Source of the DNA: Devosia lucknowensis
Lineage (GTDB): Bacteria; Pseudomonadota; Alphaproteobacteria; Rhizobiales; Devosiaceae
Reading direction: 5' to 3'
Assembly: GCF_900177655.1 (NCBI RefSeq)
Contig: NZ_FXWK01000001.1
Span: forward strand, 620,001 to 684,000
Length of the DNA: 64,000 bases
In this document: positions 54,769-63,006 of the stretch, piece after piece
How the letters are laid out: every line of letters starts with the position of its first letter
How positions within the stretch are numbered: the first letter of the stretch is position 1
Position numbers and translations under genes: made by a program
The notes under the pieces: generated by a model
What the model was told of the DNA's origin: nothing
Database searches by the model: none
The model's input: the letters and a program-made list of their open reading frames with translations, nothing else

Positions 54769-55173
54769 TTAGAAGCGGCGCGGACGGCGTTCGCCGGAGA
54801 AGCCACCACGGTCGCCGCCGGGACGGCCGCCACCATCGCGATCATCGCGATCGCGCTTCTGCATCATTGCCGATGGGCCTTCTTCCAGCTCGTCGACGCG
54901 CACGGTCATGAAGCGCAGGATGTCTTCGTTGATGCGCATCTGGCGTTCCATTTCGGCAACGGCTGCCGGGGAAGCGTCGATGTTGAGCAGGGTGTAGTGA
55001 GCCTTGCGGTTCTTGCGAATGCGGTAGGAGAGACCCTTGAGGCCCCAGTATTCGTTCTTGGTGACCTTGCCGCCGCCCTGGCCGAGAACTTCGGTCAGCT
55101 GTGCAGTCAGTTCTTCGACCTGCTGCTGGGAAACGTCCTGGCGGGCCAGGTAGATGTGTTCGTAAAGGGCCAT
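54769..55173 (-). CDS. rpsF: Ribosomal protein bS6
   Basis: A 134-residue protein: [20 protein letters not shown] at the start, [19 protein letters not shown], and a C-terminal tail rich in Arg, Gly and Asp ([14 protein letters not shown]), as in other alphaproteobacterial S6 proteins. It is the first gene of the rpsF-rpsR-rplI series. Confidence 0.97.
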   Translation of the reverse strand: MALYEHIYLARQDVSQQQVEELTAQLTEVLGQGGGKVTKNEYWGLKGLSYRIRKNRKAHYTLLNIDASPAAVAEMERQMRINEDILRFMTVRVDELEEGPSAMMQKRDRDDRDGGGRPGGDRGGFSGERRPRRF

Positions 55174-55352
55174 GGATGCGCCTTCCTTTCGAGTTCAACT
55201 CAGCAATGCTTGGCGCGGAGCCCCTTCGAAGCCGGAAAGGCGTCAAAGCAGTCTTGCAAAGAGCGGGAACACGGGAGGCCGGACTCGAAAAGCCCTATCT
55301 TCCAAACGGAAAACCCTCCGTTCAGCCCCCGGCCAAACGAATTGCTGGCGGC

Positions 55353-55381
55353 TCTATAGGGGAAAGGGCACGGGAAGGCAA
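55353..55381 (-). promoter_or_regulatory. Probable promoter of the rpsF operon
   Basis: On the minus strand TTGCCT (55381-55376) and TATAGA (55358-55353) are 17 bases apart, 180 bases before rpsF. The leader between them and the gene could hold an S6:S18-binding autoregulatory site, which I cannot identify with confidence. Confidence 0.55.
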
Positions 55382-55383
55382 GG

Positions 55384-55749
55384 CTAGTGCATCCTGACAC
55401 CCAACCCGAGCCTGTCGGCAACCGCAGCAAGGCGCCTGTCTCTCGTCCACAGCAGGCAGTCCTGAGTAAGCAGGCAGGAAGCGATGAGATTGGCATCGAC
55501 GAATCCGATGCCCGATCCTGCAAGCCCATGCCTCTCTATTGTCGTCATGACCTCCTCGGTATTGGCGACAATCAGCTGAGAGAGCCCGTTCAGACTATCC
55601 AGGACCCTGCGTCGGTCACGAATGGTGCCCAACGCGATTTCTCCAATGACATGGGGTATCAGGACCTCGCTGGCGTCCGGATACTCTGACACCTGCTCAT
55701 TGACGTTGTTGAGGTGGTCAATCCACACAGAGGTATCGAGCGTGATCAT
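55384..55749 (-). CDS. VapC-like PIN-domain toxin
   Basis: A 121-residue PIN-domain ribonuclease. The acidic residues are Asp5 (MITLDTSVWIDHL), Glu in IGEIALGTI, Asp100-type in IGFVDANLIAS and LWTRDRRL. The start overlaps the antitoxin gene by four bases. It would cleave RNA unless bound by its antitoxin. Confidence 0.85.
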   Translation of the reverse strand: MITLDTSVWIDHLNNVNEQVSEYPDASEVLIPHVIGEIALGTIRDRRRVLDSLNGLSQLIVANTEEVMTTIERHGLAGSGIGFVDANLIASCLLTQDCLLWTRDRRLAAVADRLGLGVRMH

Positions 55750-55937
55750 TCGAAGCGTCGACGGGGCGACGCTTTCAGATCAGGCTCCGTACCACCCAGT
55801 CGAGCGAGGCGCCGCGACGCTTCACGATGCAGAAGCTCCCTCAGTGCCTCCTTCAAAAGTGCGCTGGTCTCGGTTATGCCGGTGGTTTCCTTGGCCCGCG
55901 CGAGCAGTTCGTCATCCAGCGTAACAGTTGTCCGCAT
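55746..55937 (-). CDS. VapB-like antitoxin (RHH/DUF2191 type)
   Basis: A 63-residue protein with a ribbon-helix-helix N-terminus (MRTTVTLDDELLARAKETTG) and a short C-terminal part (ALRELLHREASRRLARLGG) that would wrap the PIN toxin. ATG at 55937 is chosen because the upstream frame is long and not protein-like. It is immediately upstream of the toxin, as in other VapBC pairs. Confidence 0.82.
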   Translation of the reverse strand: MRTTVTLDDELLARAKETTGITETSALLKEALRELLHREASRRLARLGGTEPDLKASPRRRFE

Positions 55938-56051
55938 TTCGACCTCCAACGTCCCCCAAATATCGCACTGCGCAGGACGCCTTTCAACGCGCGCCACATC
56001 TTTGCCCAATCTCCTCACCACATGGCGATCTCGACCTCGTGAGGAACGGAT

Positions 56052-56417
56052 ATGACCATCAAGACCCTGTTTTACCCGCTGGCCCTTCTGCCTGTATTTG
56101 TCTTGGCCGCATGCGGTGACGCCCCCGATGATGCGGTGACGGTGGAGAACAACCCCGATGGCTCCTCCACGCTCCAGATCCAGGTGCCCGAATCCATGTC
56201 CGGGGCCGCGGACGCTATCGCCAATCCCGATGCAGCCATTGAAAACCTGCGTCAGCAGGCCGGTCAGATGAGCGAAGACGCCAAGGTCCAGGCCGTGGCC
56301 AGCGCCCGCACCGTGGCCGAGGAAGCGGCGCGCGTTCTGGGGCGCACCGATGCCGAGGTCCGGCAGGCTGGCGACGATGCCGAACGCCGCGCCAGGGAGG
56401 CACTCGGCCTCCAATAA
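56052..56417 (+). CDS. Small lipoprotein
   Basis: A 121-residue protein with a lipoprotein signal peptide: hydrophobic core LALLPVFVLAAC with the lipobox Cys at about residue 21. The mature part is mostly helical and Ala/Glu/Arg-rich (AQVAVASARTVAEEAARVL-like), perhaps a short coiled coil. No family assigned. Confidence 0.7.
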   Translation: MTIKTLFYPLALLPVFVLAACGDAPDDAVTVENNPDGSSTLQIQVPESMSGAADAIANPDAAIENLRQQAGQMSEDAKVQAVASARTVAEEAARVLGRTDAEVRQAGDDAERRAREALGLQ

Positions 56418-56551
56418 GGTCTGGGAAACGGGGCGCATGACCCAAGGATGCGCCCCTCCCGCCTTGACTCTGCCACACACTCCCGCTCAAACCCGCCGCA
56501 AGTGGACACGCCCTTCCGGGTTTGCCACATTGGCTTGAAAAGGGGGCACTC

Positions 56552-57502
56552 ATGTCCAATTTCGCTTTCACCTTTCCCGGACAGGGCAGCCAGGCCGTCG
56601 GCATGGGCAAGGACCTTGCGTCCGCCTATCCCGAGGCGCGCGCGGTCTTCCAGGAAGTCGATGAAGCCTTGGGCGAGCGCCTCTCGGCCACCATGTTCGA
56701 AGGGCCCGAGGACATCCTGCGCCTGACCGAGAACGCCCAGCCCGCCCTGATGGCCGTCTCGGTGGCCGTTGTCCGCGTGCTCGAGGCCAGGGGCGTATCG
56801 ATCAAGGATCACGCCGGGTTCGTGGCCGGCCATTCGCTCGGCGAATATTCGGCTCTCTGTGCCGCAGGTACGTTCAGTCTCACCGACGCCGCGCGCCTGT
56901 TGCGCACCCGTGGTCAGGCCATGCAGAAGGCCGTTCCTGTGGGCCACGGGACCATGGCGGCGCTGCTGGGGCTCGACCTCGAGACCGCCCGTGCCGTTGC
57001 TGCGGAAGCCGGACAGGGTGAAGTCTGCGACGTGGCCAATGATAACGCGCCCGGGCAGGTCGTGGTGTCCGGGGCGACCGCAGCCGTCGAGCGCGCCGTG
57101 GAGATTGCCAAGGGCAGGGGCGCCAAACGCGCGCTGCTGCTCCCGGTGAGTGCGCCCTTCCACTGCTCGCTCATGCAGCCTGCTGCCGATGCCATGGCCG
57201 CGGCCCTTGCGGAAGTGCAGATGCAGGCTCCGGTCGTGCCGCTGGTGGCCAATGTCCTTGCCGCGCCGATCTCTGAGCCGGCCGAAATCCGCCAGCGCCT
57301 TGTCGAGCAGGTCACCGGCGTCGTGCGCTGGACTGAAAGCGTCACCTGGCTCACCACATCAGGCGGCGTCACCAATCTTGTGGAGCTGGGGACGGGCAAG
57401 GTCCTGACCGGGCTTGCCAAGCGCATTGCGTCCGATGCATCCGCACAGGCTGTGGGCTCTCCCGCTGATATCGACGCCTTCGTCGCGCAACTGAACGCCT
57501 GA
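56552..57502 (+). CDS. fabD: Malonyl-CoA:ACP transacylase
   Basis: A 316-residue enzyme that loads malonyl onto ACP. The GQGSQ oxyanion motif (FTFPGQGSQAVGMGK), the catalytic Ser in VAGHSLGEYSAL and the His in SAPFHCSLM are present. ATG at 56552 matches the family start MSNFAFTFPGQGSQ. Opens the fab cluster. Confidence 0.96.
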   Translation: MSNFAFTFPGQGSQAVGMGKDLASAYPEARAVFQEVDEALGERLSATMFEGPEDILRLTENAQPALMAVSVAVVRVLEARGVSIKDHAGFVAGHSLGEYSALCAAGTFSLTDAARLLRTRGQAMQKAVPVGHGTMAALLGLDLETARAVAAEAGQGEVCDVANDNAPGQVVVSGATAAVERAVEIAKGRGAKRALLLPVSAPFHCSLMQPAADAMAAALAEVQMQAPVVPLVANVLAAPISEPAEIRQRLVEQVTGVVRWTESVTWLTTSGGVTNLVELGTGKVLTGLAKRIASDASAQAVGSPADIDAFVAQLNA

Positions 57503-57550
57503 TTCAGAACCTTAAGCGCTTGAATCACTTTCTCCCCGGAGGAGACCTAA

Positions 57551-58288
57551 ATGTTTGATCTGTCTGGTAAACGCGCCCTTGTAACGGGTGCCAGCGGAGG
57601 CATCGGGCGCGAAATCGCCAAGGCACTGGCCGCTGCCGGCGCCACTGTGGCGCTTTCGGGTACCCGCGTCGCCGCCCTTGAGGATACTGCCAGGGAAATC
57701 GGCAAGGATTGTCCGATCCTGCCAGCCAATCTTTCCAGGCTCGACGAAGTCGACAAGCTTGTTCCGGCGGCCGAGGCCGCGATGGGTGGTGTCGATATCC
57801 TCGTGAACAATGCCGGAATGACGCGCGACAATCTCTTCATGCGCATGAAGGATGAGGAATGGGACGAGGTCATCGCCGTCAACCTGACCGCCGCCTTCCA
57901 TCTCAATCGTGCCGTGCTGCGCGGCATGATGAAGGCCCGCTGGGGCCGCATCATCGGTATTTCCTCGGTCGTTGGCGTAATGGGCAATCCGGGGCAGGGC
58001 AACTACGCCGCCTCCAAGGCCGGTCTGATCGGCATGAACAAGGCCCTGGCCTATGAAGTTGCCAGCCGCAACATCACGGTCAATTCCATCGCGCCCGGCT
58101 TCATTTCCTCGGCCATGACCGATGAACTCAATGACAAGCAGCGCGAGTCGATCCTTTCCACCGTCCCTGCCGGTCGCCTCGGAACGGCGGGCGAGATCGC
58201 CGGTTGCGCGGTGTTCCTTGCCAGCGACGCCGCCGCCTACATCACGGGCCATACCCTCAACGTCAACGGCGGTATGGCCATGATTTGA
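57551..58288 (+). CDS. fabG: 3-oxoacyl-ACP reductase
   Basis: A 245-residue SDR enzyme of fatty acid elongation. Cofactor motif VTGASGGIGREIAKAL, NNAGMTRDNLFMRMKDEEWD, catalytic Tyr-Lys in YAASKAGLIG. A ribosome-binding site (GGAGGAG) is seven bases upstream. A two-hairpin repeat follows it. Confidence 0.96.
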   Translation: MFDLSGKRALVTGASGGIGREIAKALAAAGATVALSGTRVAALEDTAREIGKDCPILPANLSRLDEVDKLVPAAEAAMGGVDILVNNAGMTRDNLFMRMKDEEWDEVIAVNLTAAFHLNRAVLRGMMKARWGRIIGISSVVGVMGNPGQGNYAASKAGLIGMNKALAYEVASRNITVNSIAPGFISSAMTDELNDKQRESILSTVPAGRLGTAGEIAGCAVFLASDAAAYITGHTLNVNGGMAMI

Positions 58289-58302
58289 CTTCGAACCGTC
58301 CC

Positions 58303-58373
58303 GTAGGGCGAATCTCTCCAGTAGAGAGATTTGAGGTGAGAAGGCCACGAGAGCTGTGCTCGAGTGGCGAGGC
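58303..58373 (+). repeat. Two-hairpin interspersed repeat, copy 3
   Basis: Hairpin A is AATCTCTC-CAGTA-GAGAGATT and hairpin B is GCCAC-GA-GAGC-TGT-GCTC-GA-GTGGC. The loops (TCCAGT, GAGAGCTRTGCTCG) and the spacing match copies 1 and 2 (40589 and 40687), while both stems carry different bases that still pair. It lies 15 bases after fabG. Confidence 0.7.
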
Positions 58374-58465
58374 CAGGGCAAAAGCCTTGGAAACCGGGCA
58401 AAGCGCCTTGGCGAACGGTGACGAAACGTGTTACCTCGCGCCGCGTTTAACCTGACCGGGCTGCC

Positions 58466-58494
58466 TTGCGAGCGACCAACTGGCCGCTTACATT
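58466..58494 (+). promoter_or_regulatory. Possible promoter of acpP
   Basis: TTGCGA at 58466 and TACATT at 58489 with a 17-base spacer lie 90 bases before acpP, in the 297-base gap 58289-58585. A separate acpP promoter is expected because ACP is needed in excess. The rest of the gap holds the two-hairpin repeat and no gene. Confidence 0.45.
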
Positions 58495-58585
58495 GCCCGG
58501 ACAAACCAACACTGCGCTTGATGATTTGGCTCTGCGCCAATAAGAAGCGAAACGAAACTTCGATTTCTAAAAAGGGAAGTCAAAT

Positions 58586-58822
58586 ATGAGCGATGTCGCT
58601 GATCGGGTCCGCAAGATCGTTGTGGAACACCTCAATGTGGATGCCGAGAAGGTCACTGAAAAGGCCAGCTTCATCGACGATCTGGGTGCTGACTCCCTGG
58701 ATCAGGTCGAACTGGTCATGGCTTTCGAGGAAGAATTCTCGGTCGAGATTCCCGACGATGCCGCCGAGTCGATCCAGACCTTTGGTGATGCGGTCGCCTT
58801 CCTGACCAAGGCCACCAGCTAA
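58586..58822 (+). CDS. acpP: Acyl carrier protein
   Basis: A 78-residue acidic four-helix protein with the phosphopantetheine Ser in [26 protein letters not shown] precedes the ATG. It is the substrate carrier for the flanking fab enzymes. Confidence 0.98.
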   Translation: MSDVADRVRKIVVEHLNVDAEKVTEKASFIDDLGADSLDQVELVMAFEEEFSVEIPDDAAESIQTFGDAVAFLTKATS

Positions 58823-58845
58823 GACTGGGGGCTAGGCCGCTGACC

Positions 58846-60114
58846 ATGGAATTGCGCCGAGTCGTCGTAACCGGACTGGGACTAGTCACGCCCCTGGGTT
58901 GTGGTGTTGAAACCACCTGGGCAAACATCCTTGCCGGCAAGAGTGGCGCCAAGCGTATCGACGATTTCGAGATCGACGATATTGCGTGCCAGATCGCCCA
59001 TCGTATTCCGCTCGGGGACTATGCCGAAGGCAAGTACAACCCCGACGAATGGATGGAGGTGAAGGAGCAGCGCAAGGTTGATCCTTTCATCGTCTACGCC
59101 ATGGCTGCGGCTACCCAGGCGATCCAGGACGCGGGCGTCGAACCCAAGACCCAGGAAGAACAGGAGCGCACTGGCGTCCTGATCGGTTCGGGTATTGGCG
59201 GCGTCGGCGGCATCTACGATGCGTCGGTGACCCTGCATGAAAAGGGGCCACGTCGCATCAGCCCCTTCTTCATTCCGGGTCGGCTGATCAACCTGGCCTC
59301 GGGCCAGGTCTCGATCCGCTTCGGCCTCAAGGGTCCGAACCACTCCGTGGTCACCGCCTGTTCCACGGGCGCCCATGCCATCGGTGACGCGGCTCGTCTC
59401 ATCGCCCTGGGCGACGCGGACGTGATGGTGGCTGGTGGTTCAGAAAGCTGCATCAACCGCCTGTCCATGGCCGGTTTCTCCGCAGCCCGCGCCATGTCGA
59501 CCGGCTTCAACGACAATCCCGTCGCCGCCTCCCGTCCCTATGACAAGGACCGCGATGGTTTCGTCATGGGCGAGGGCGCTGGCATCGTTGTCCTCGAAGA
59601 TTACGAGCGGGCCAAGGCCCGTGGCGCCAAGATCTATGGCGAAGTGATCGGCTATGGCCTTTCGGGCGATGCCTATCACATCACCGCACCCGCGCCCGAT
59701 GGCGATGGTGGTTTCCGGGCCATGAGCGCGGCGATCAAGCGTGCGGGCATTTCCGCGTCCGAGATCGACTATATCAACGCCCACGGCACCTCGACGCCCC
59801 TCGGCGACGAGATCGAACTGGGCGCGGTCACCCGCGTTCTGGGCGATGCGGCCCCCAAGGCCGTGATGAGCTCGACCAAGTCGGCCGTCGGTCACCTCCT
59901 GGGTGCCGCAGGCTCGGTGGAAGCGATCTTCTGCCTGCTCGCCATGCGCGACAATATCGCGCCGCCCACGCTCAACCTCGACAACCCCTCCGTGGAAACC
60001 GAGATCAATCTCGTGCCCCACAAGGCGTTCGAAAAGGAAATCAACGTGGCCCTCTCCAACAGCTTCGGCTTCGGCGGGACCAATGCCACGCTGGTGATGC
60101 GCAAGGTCAGCTGA
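58846..60114 (+). CDS. fabF: 3-oxoacyl-ACP synthase II
   Basis: A 422-residue condensing enzyme. The active Cys is in VTACSTGAHAIGDAAR, and the two His are in NAHGTSTPLGD and AVGHLLGAAG. C-terminal SFGFGGTNATLV completes the family. It extends acyl-ACP by two carbons. A strong terminator follows. Confidence 0.97.
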   Translation: MELRRVVVTGLGLVTPLGCGVETTWANILAGKSGAKRIDDFEIDDIACQIAHRIPLGDYAEGKYNPDEWMEVKEQRKVDPFIVYAMAAATQAIQDAGVEPKTQEEQERTGVLIGSGIGGVGGIYDASVTLHEKGPRRISPFFIPGRLINLASGQVSIRFGLKGPNHSVVTACSTGAHAIGDAARLIALGDADVMVAGGSESCINRLSMAGFSAARAMSTGFNDNPVAASRPYDKDRDGFVMGEGAGIVVLEDYERAKARGAKIYGEVIGYGLSGDAYHITAPAPDGDGGFRAMSAAIKRAGISASEIDYINAHGTSTPLGDEIELGAVTRVLGDAAPKAVMSSTKSAVGHLLGAAGSVEAIFCLLAMRDNIAPPTLNLDNPSVETEINLVPHKAFEKEINVALSNSFGFGGTNATLVMRKVS

Positions 60115-60164
60115 CCGTCGCGTCAGCGATGGGCCCGGCTGAGCATTTGATGAAAATTCTAGGG

Positions 60165-60202
60165 GGCACATCGCATACCGATGCGATGTGCCTCTTGTTT
60201 TT
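60165..60202 (+). terminator. Terminator behind fabF
   Basis: An 11-base stem GGCACATCGCA/TGCGATGTGCC with a six-base loop is followed by TCTTGTTTTT, 50 bases past the fabF stop. One of the best terminators in the window. Confidence 0.88.
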
Positions 60203-60327
60203 GCCGGCTGCCATTGCGAACAATGCCGGCGCCCCGCCACAGTTTGGCACGACAACAATGACAACAAGGCCCCGGCCGGCGCGTCGATGCGTAGGCCAGT
60301 GGGCCACTGACGACTGACAGGGATGAG

Positions 60328-61452
60328 ATGAACGACCGCAGGAACAAGCGCCGCCGCCGCTCGGGCAATGGCTTGATCGACGTTCTCAATGGCCTGCTGA
60401 CCCTTCTGGTCATCGGTCTCGTCGTCATTGGGGGCGGCGTTTTCTTCGTCGCCTCGCAATATTACGGCGATGGTCCGACCCGCGAGGACCGCGTCTTCCG
60501 CGTCGAATCGGGCAATACCCTGTCCACCACTGCGGGCCGCCTGGAAGAGCAGGGCTTCATCAGCAATTCCTTCATCTTCAGCCAGTTCGGCAGCCGCGTC
60601 GAAGAGCGCGCGGTGGTCAAGGCGGGCGATTTCAATATCCCCGCCGGCGCCAGCATGTCCGACATCCTCAAGGAGCTGACCCAGGGCAATCCGCTGCGCT
60701 ACGCCGTCACCATCCCCGAGGGCTGGACCGTCTGGCAGGCCATCCAGCGCATCAATGCCGATGACCGCCTGACCGGCTCCATCGGCCAGCTCCCGCCCGA
60801 AGGCTCCATCCTGCCCGGCAGCTACGACTACATGCCCGGCGATACCCGTCAGTCCGTGCTCGATAAGATGCAGCTCGCCATGACCGAGGCGCTCGCCGAA
60901 GTCTGGGAGGGCCGTGAGCCCGATCTGCCGCTCGAATCGCCGGCCGAAATGCTGATCCTCGCCTCCATCGTCGAAAAGGAAACCGGCGTCGCCAGCGAAC
61001 GCCCGCAGGTGGCCGCGGTCTTCGTCAATCGCCTGCGCGAAGGCATGCGCCTGCAGTCCGATCCGACCATCATCTACGGGATCACCAACGGCCAGTCGAC
61101 GCTCGACCGCGGCATTCGCCGCTCCGAGATCGAGCAGGCCACGCCCTACAACACCTACCAGATTGACCGGCTGCCGCCGACGCCCATCGCCAATCCCGGC
61201 ATCGATGCCCTGCGCGCCGTCGCCCATCCGGATAGTCACGACTACCTCTACTTCGTGGCCAAGGGCGCCTCGCCCAGCGAGGGCCATGTCTTTGCCGAGA
61301 CCTATCCCGAGCATCAGCAGAACGTCGCGCGCTACCGGGAAATCGCCGCCGAGGCCGCTGCCCAGGCCGAATCCGAGGCCGAAGCCGCCCGCCAGGCTCT
61401 GGAGGCCCAGGAGGCCGAAGAAGCCGCGCCCGAGGGCGAAACCCAGCAGTGA
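60328..61452 (+). CDS. mltG: Endolytic murein transglycosylase MltG
   Basis: A 374-residue inner-membrane enzyme that cuts nascent glycan strands. The N-terminal helix is at about 18-42 (LLTLLVIGLVVIGGGVFFVA). The YceG domain shows LILASIVEKETGVASERPQV with the catalytic Glu, and LQSDPTIIYGIT, NTYQIDRLPPTPIANPG. The C-terminal 35 residues are a low-complexity Ala/Glu stretch. Overlaps yicC by four bases. Confidence 0.94.
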   Translation: MNDRRNKRRRRSGNGLIDVLNGLLTLLVIGLVVIGGGVFFVASQYYGDGPTREDRVFRVESGNTLSTTAGRLEEQGFISNSFIFSQFGSRVEERAVVKAGDFNIPAGASMSDILKELTQGNPLRYAVTIPEGWTVWQAIQRINADDRLTGSIGQLPPEGSILPGSYDYMPGDTRQSVLDKMQLAMTEALAEVWEGREPDLPLESPAEMLILASIVEKETGVASERPQVAAVFVNRLREGMRLQSDPTIIYGITNGQSTLDRGIRRSEIEQATPYNTYQIDRLPPTPIANPGIDALRAVAHPDSHDYLYFVAKGASPSEGHVFAETYPEHQQNVARYREIAAEAAAQAESEAEAARQALEAQEAEEAAPEGETQQ

Positions 61453-62336
61453 GCACGGCGCTTTCCAGCATGACCGGCTTTGCCCGCGCCGAGCGGCAGG
61501 CCGGTCCCGTGCGCATCCGCATCGAGATCAAGTCGGTCAACGGCCGCGGTCTCGACATGCGGCTGCGCCTGCCGCCGGGACTCGATGCCGTCGACATTCC
61601 ACTGCGCCAGGCGCTCTCGCGTGCGCTCAATCGCGGCTCGCTCAATCTCGCGCTGACGCTTGACCGCACCGGCGGCGCGGGCACGGTCCGCATCAACAAC
61701 CAGGCGCTTGCCGGCGTGCTGGCGGCGCTCGATGAGCTGCGCACCAAAGCCACCGTGTCGATGCCGCAGCCCGAGGGCATCCTGGCCCTGCCGGGCGTAC
61801 TGGAGCTCGACGACGGGGCGGGGGACCTCGACGAGGACGAGCAGACTGCGTTGGTGCTCGGATGCGCCGGCGAGGCCATCGAGCGCCTCAAGGCCGCCCG
61901 CCTCCAGGAAGGCGCCGAGATCACCGGCGTGCTGCTGACCCAGCTCGATGCTATTGCCTCGCTCGTTGCCGCTGCCGAGGCCCATCCCGCCCGCGGACGC
62001 GCTGCTATCGAGGCGCGCCTGCGCGAGCAGCTGGCGCTCCTTGCGGCCGATGCGTCCCTGCCTCAGGAGCGGATTGCCCAGGAGGCTCTGATCCTCGCCA
62101 CCAAGGCCGACATCCAGGAAGAGCTCGATCGTCTGCGCGCCCACATTGCTGCCGCCCGCAAGCTCATTGCCGAGGGCGGGCCGGTCGGCCGGCGGCTGGA
62201 TTTCCTCGCCCAGGAGTTCAATCGCGAGGCCAATACGCTCTGCTCCAAGTCGAACGCGGTGGAGCTGACGGCCATCGGTCTTGACCTCAAGGCGGTGATC
62301 GATCAACTACGCGAGCAGATTCAGAACATCGAGTAG
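61449..62336 (+). CDS. YicC/YloC-family endoribonuclease
   Basis: A 295-residue protein. The family signature SSMTGFARAE at the start and IEIKSVNGRGLDMRLRLP follow the consensus, and the C-terminal half ends with LDFLAQEFNREANTLCSKSN, the most conserved part of the family. Members have been reported as ribonucleases. Overlaps mltG and is 11 bases from gmk, the usual alphaproteobacterial order. Confidence 0.92.
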   Translation: MSTALSSMTGFARAERQAGPVRIRIEIKSVNGRGLDMRLRLPPGLDAVDIPLRQALSRALNRGSLNLALTLDRTGGAGTVRINNQALAGVLAALDELRTKATVSMPQPEGILALPGVLELDDGAGDLDEDEQTALVLGCAGEAIERLKAARLQEGAEITGVLLTQLDAIASLVAAAEAHPARGRAAIEARLREQLALLAADASLPQERIAQEALILATKADIQEELDRLRAHIAAARKLIAEGGPVGRRLDFLAQEFNREANTLCSKSNAVELTAIGLDLKAVIDQLREQIQNIE

Positions 62337-62347
62337 AGACGGGATAA

Positions 62348-62986
62348 ATGGAATTTCAGCGCCGCGGCGTCATGCTGGTGATAGCCTCGCCTTCGGGTGC
62401 CGGAAAGTCCTCCATCTCGCGCTCGCTGTTTCAGCAGGACCCCAACATCCGCCTCTCCGTCTCGGTGACGACCCGCGCGCGTCGCACCGACGAAGTCGAA
62501 GGCACGCACTATTATTTCGTCGACGTGCCCACCTTCGATCGCATGAAGTCGAATGGCGAGCTGCTCGAATGGGCGCAGGTGCACGACAACTTCTACGGCA
62601 CCCCGCGCGCCAGGGTGGAAGAGCAGCTGGCGGCCGGCAACGACATCCTGTTCGACGTCGATTATCAGGGGACGCTGCAGCTCTACGAAAAGAGCCGCGC
62701 CGACATGGTCACGGTGTTCATCCTGCCCCCGACCATTCTTGAACTGCGCTCGAGGCTGGAACGCCGGGCGCAGGACAGCGCCGGCACCATCGAGAAGCGC
62801 CTGCGCAACGCCAAGATCGAGATGCAGCACTACAGCGAATACGACTACATCATCATCAACAAGGATCTCGAGGCGTCCACCCAGAAGGTGCGATCCATCC
62901 TCGCTGCCGCCCGGCTCGAGCGCGACCGGTTGATGAATTTGAACAGCTTTGTCAAAGACCTGCAGAACCAGATAGACTCACTTTAG
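62348..62986 (+). CDS. gmk: Guanylate kinase
   Basis: A 212-residue kinase converting GMP to GDP. P-loop ASPSGAGKSSISRSL, GMP-binding VTTRARRTDEVEGTHYYFV and YGTPRARVEEQLAAG, and a lid with SRLERRAQDSAGTIEKRL. Together with guaA and guaB in this window it covers IMP to GDP. Confidence 0.97.
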   Translation: MEFQRRGVMLVIASPSGAGKSSISRSLFQQDPNIRLSVSVTTRARRTDEVEGTHYYFVDVPTFDRMKSNGELLEWAQVHDNFYGTPRARVEEQLAAGNDILFDVDYQGTLQLYEKSRADMVTVFILPPTILELRSRLERRAQDSAGTIEKRLRNAKIEMQHYSEYDYIIINKDLEASTQKVRSILAAARLERDRLMNLNSFVKDLQNQIDSL

Positions 62987-63006
62987 GAGGATGAGGTGAG
63001 ACCAGG

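Noticed and set aside
55174..55352. S6:S18 autoregulatory leader before rpsF
   Set aside because: CCG-containing stems exist, but the conserved bulge motif could not be placed with any confidence.
59440..61314. A 624-codon minus-strand frame opposite fabF and mltG
   Set aside because: Crosses the fabF terminator and two well-supported genes; typical high-GC shadow.
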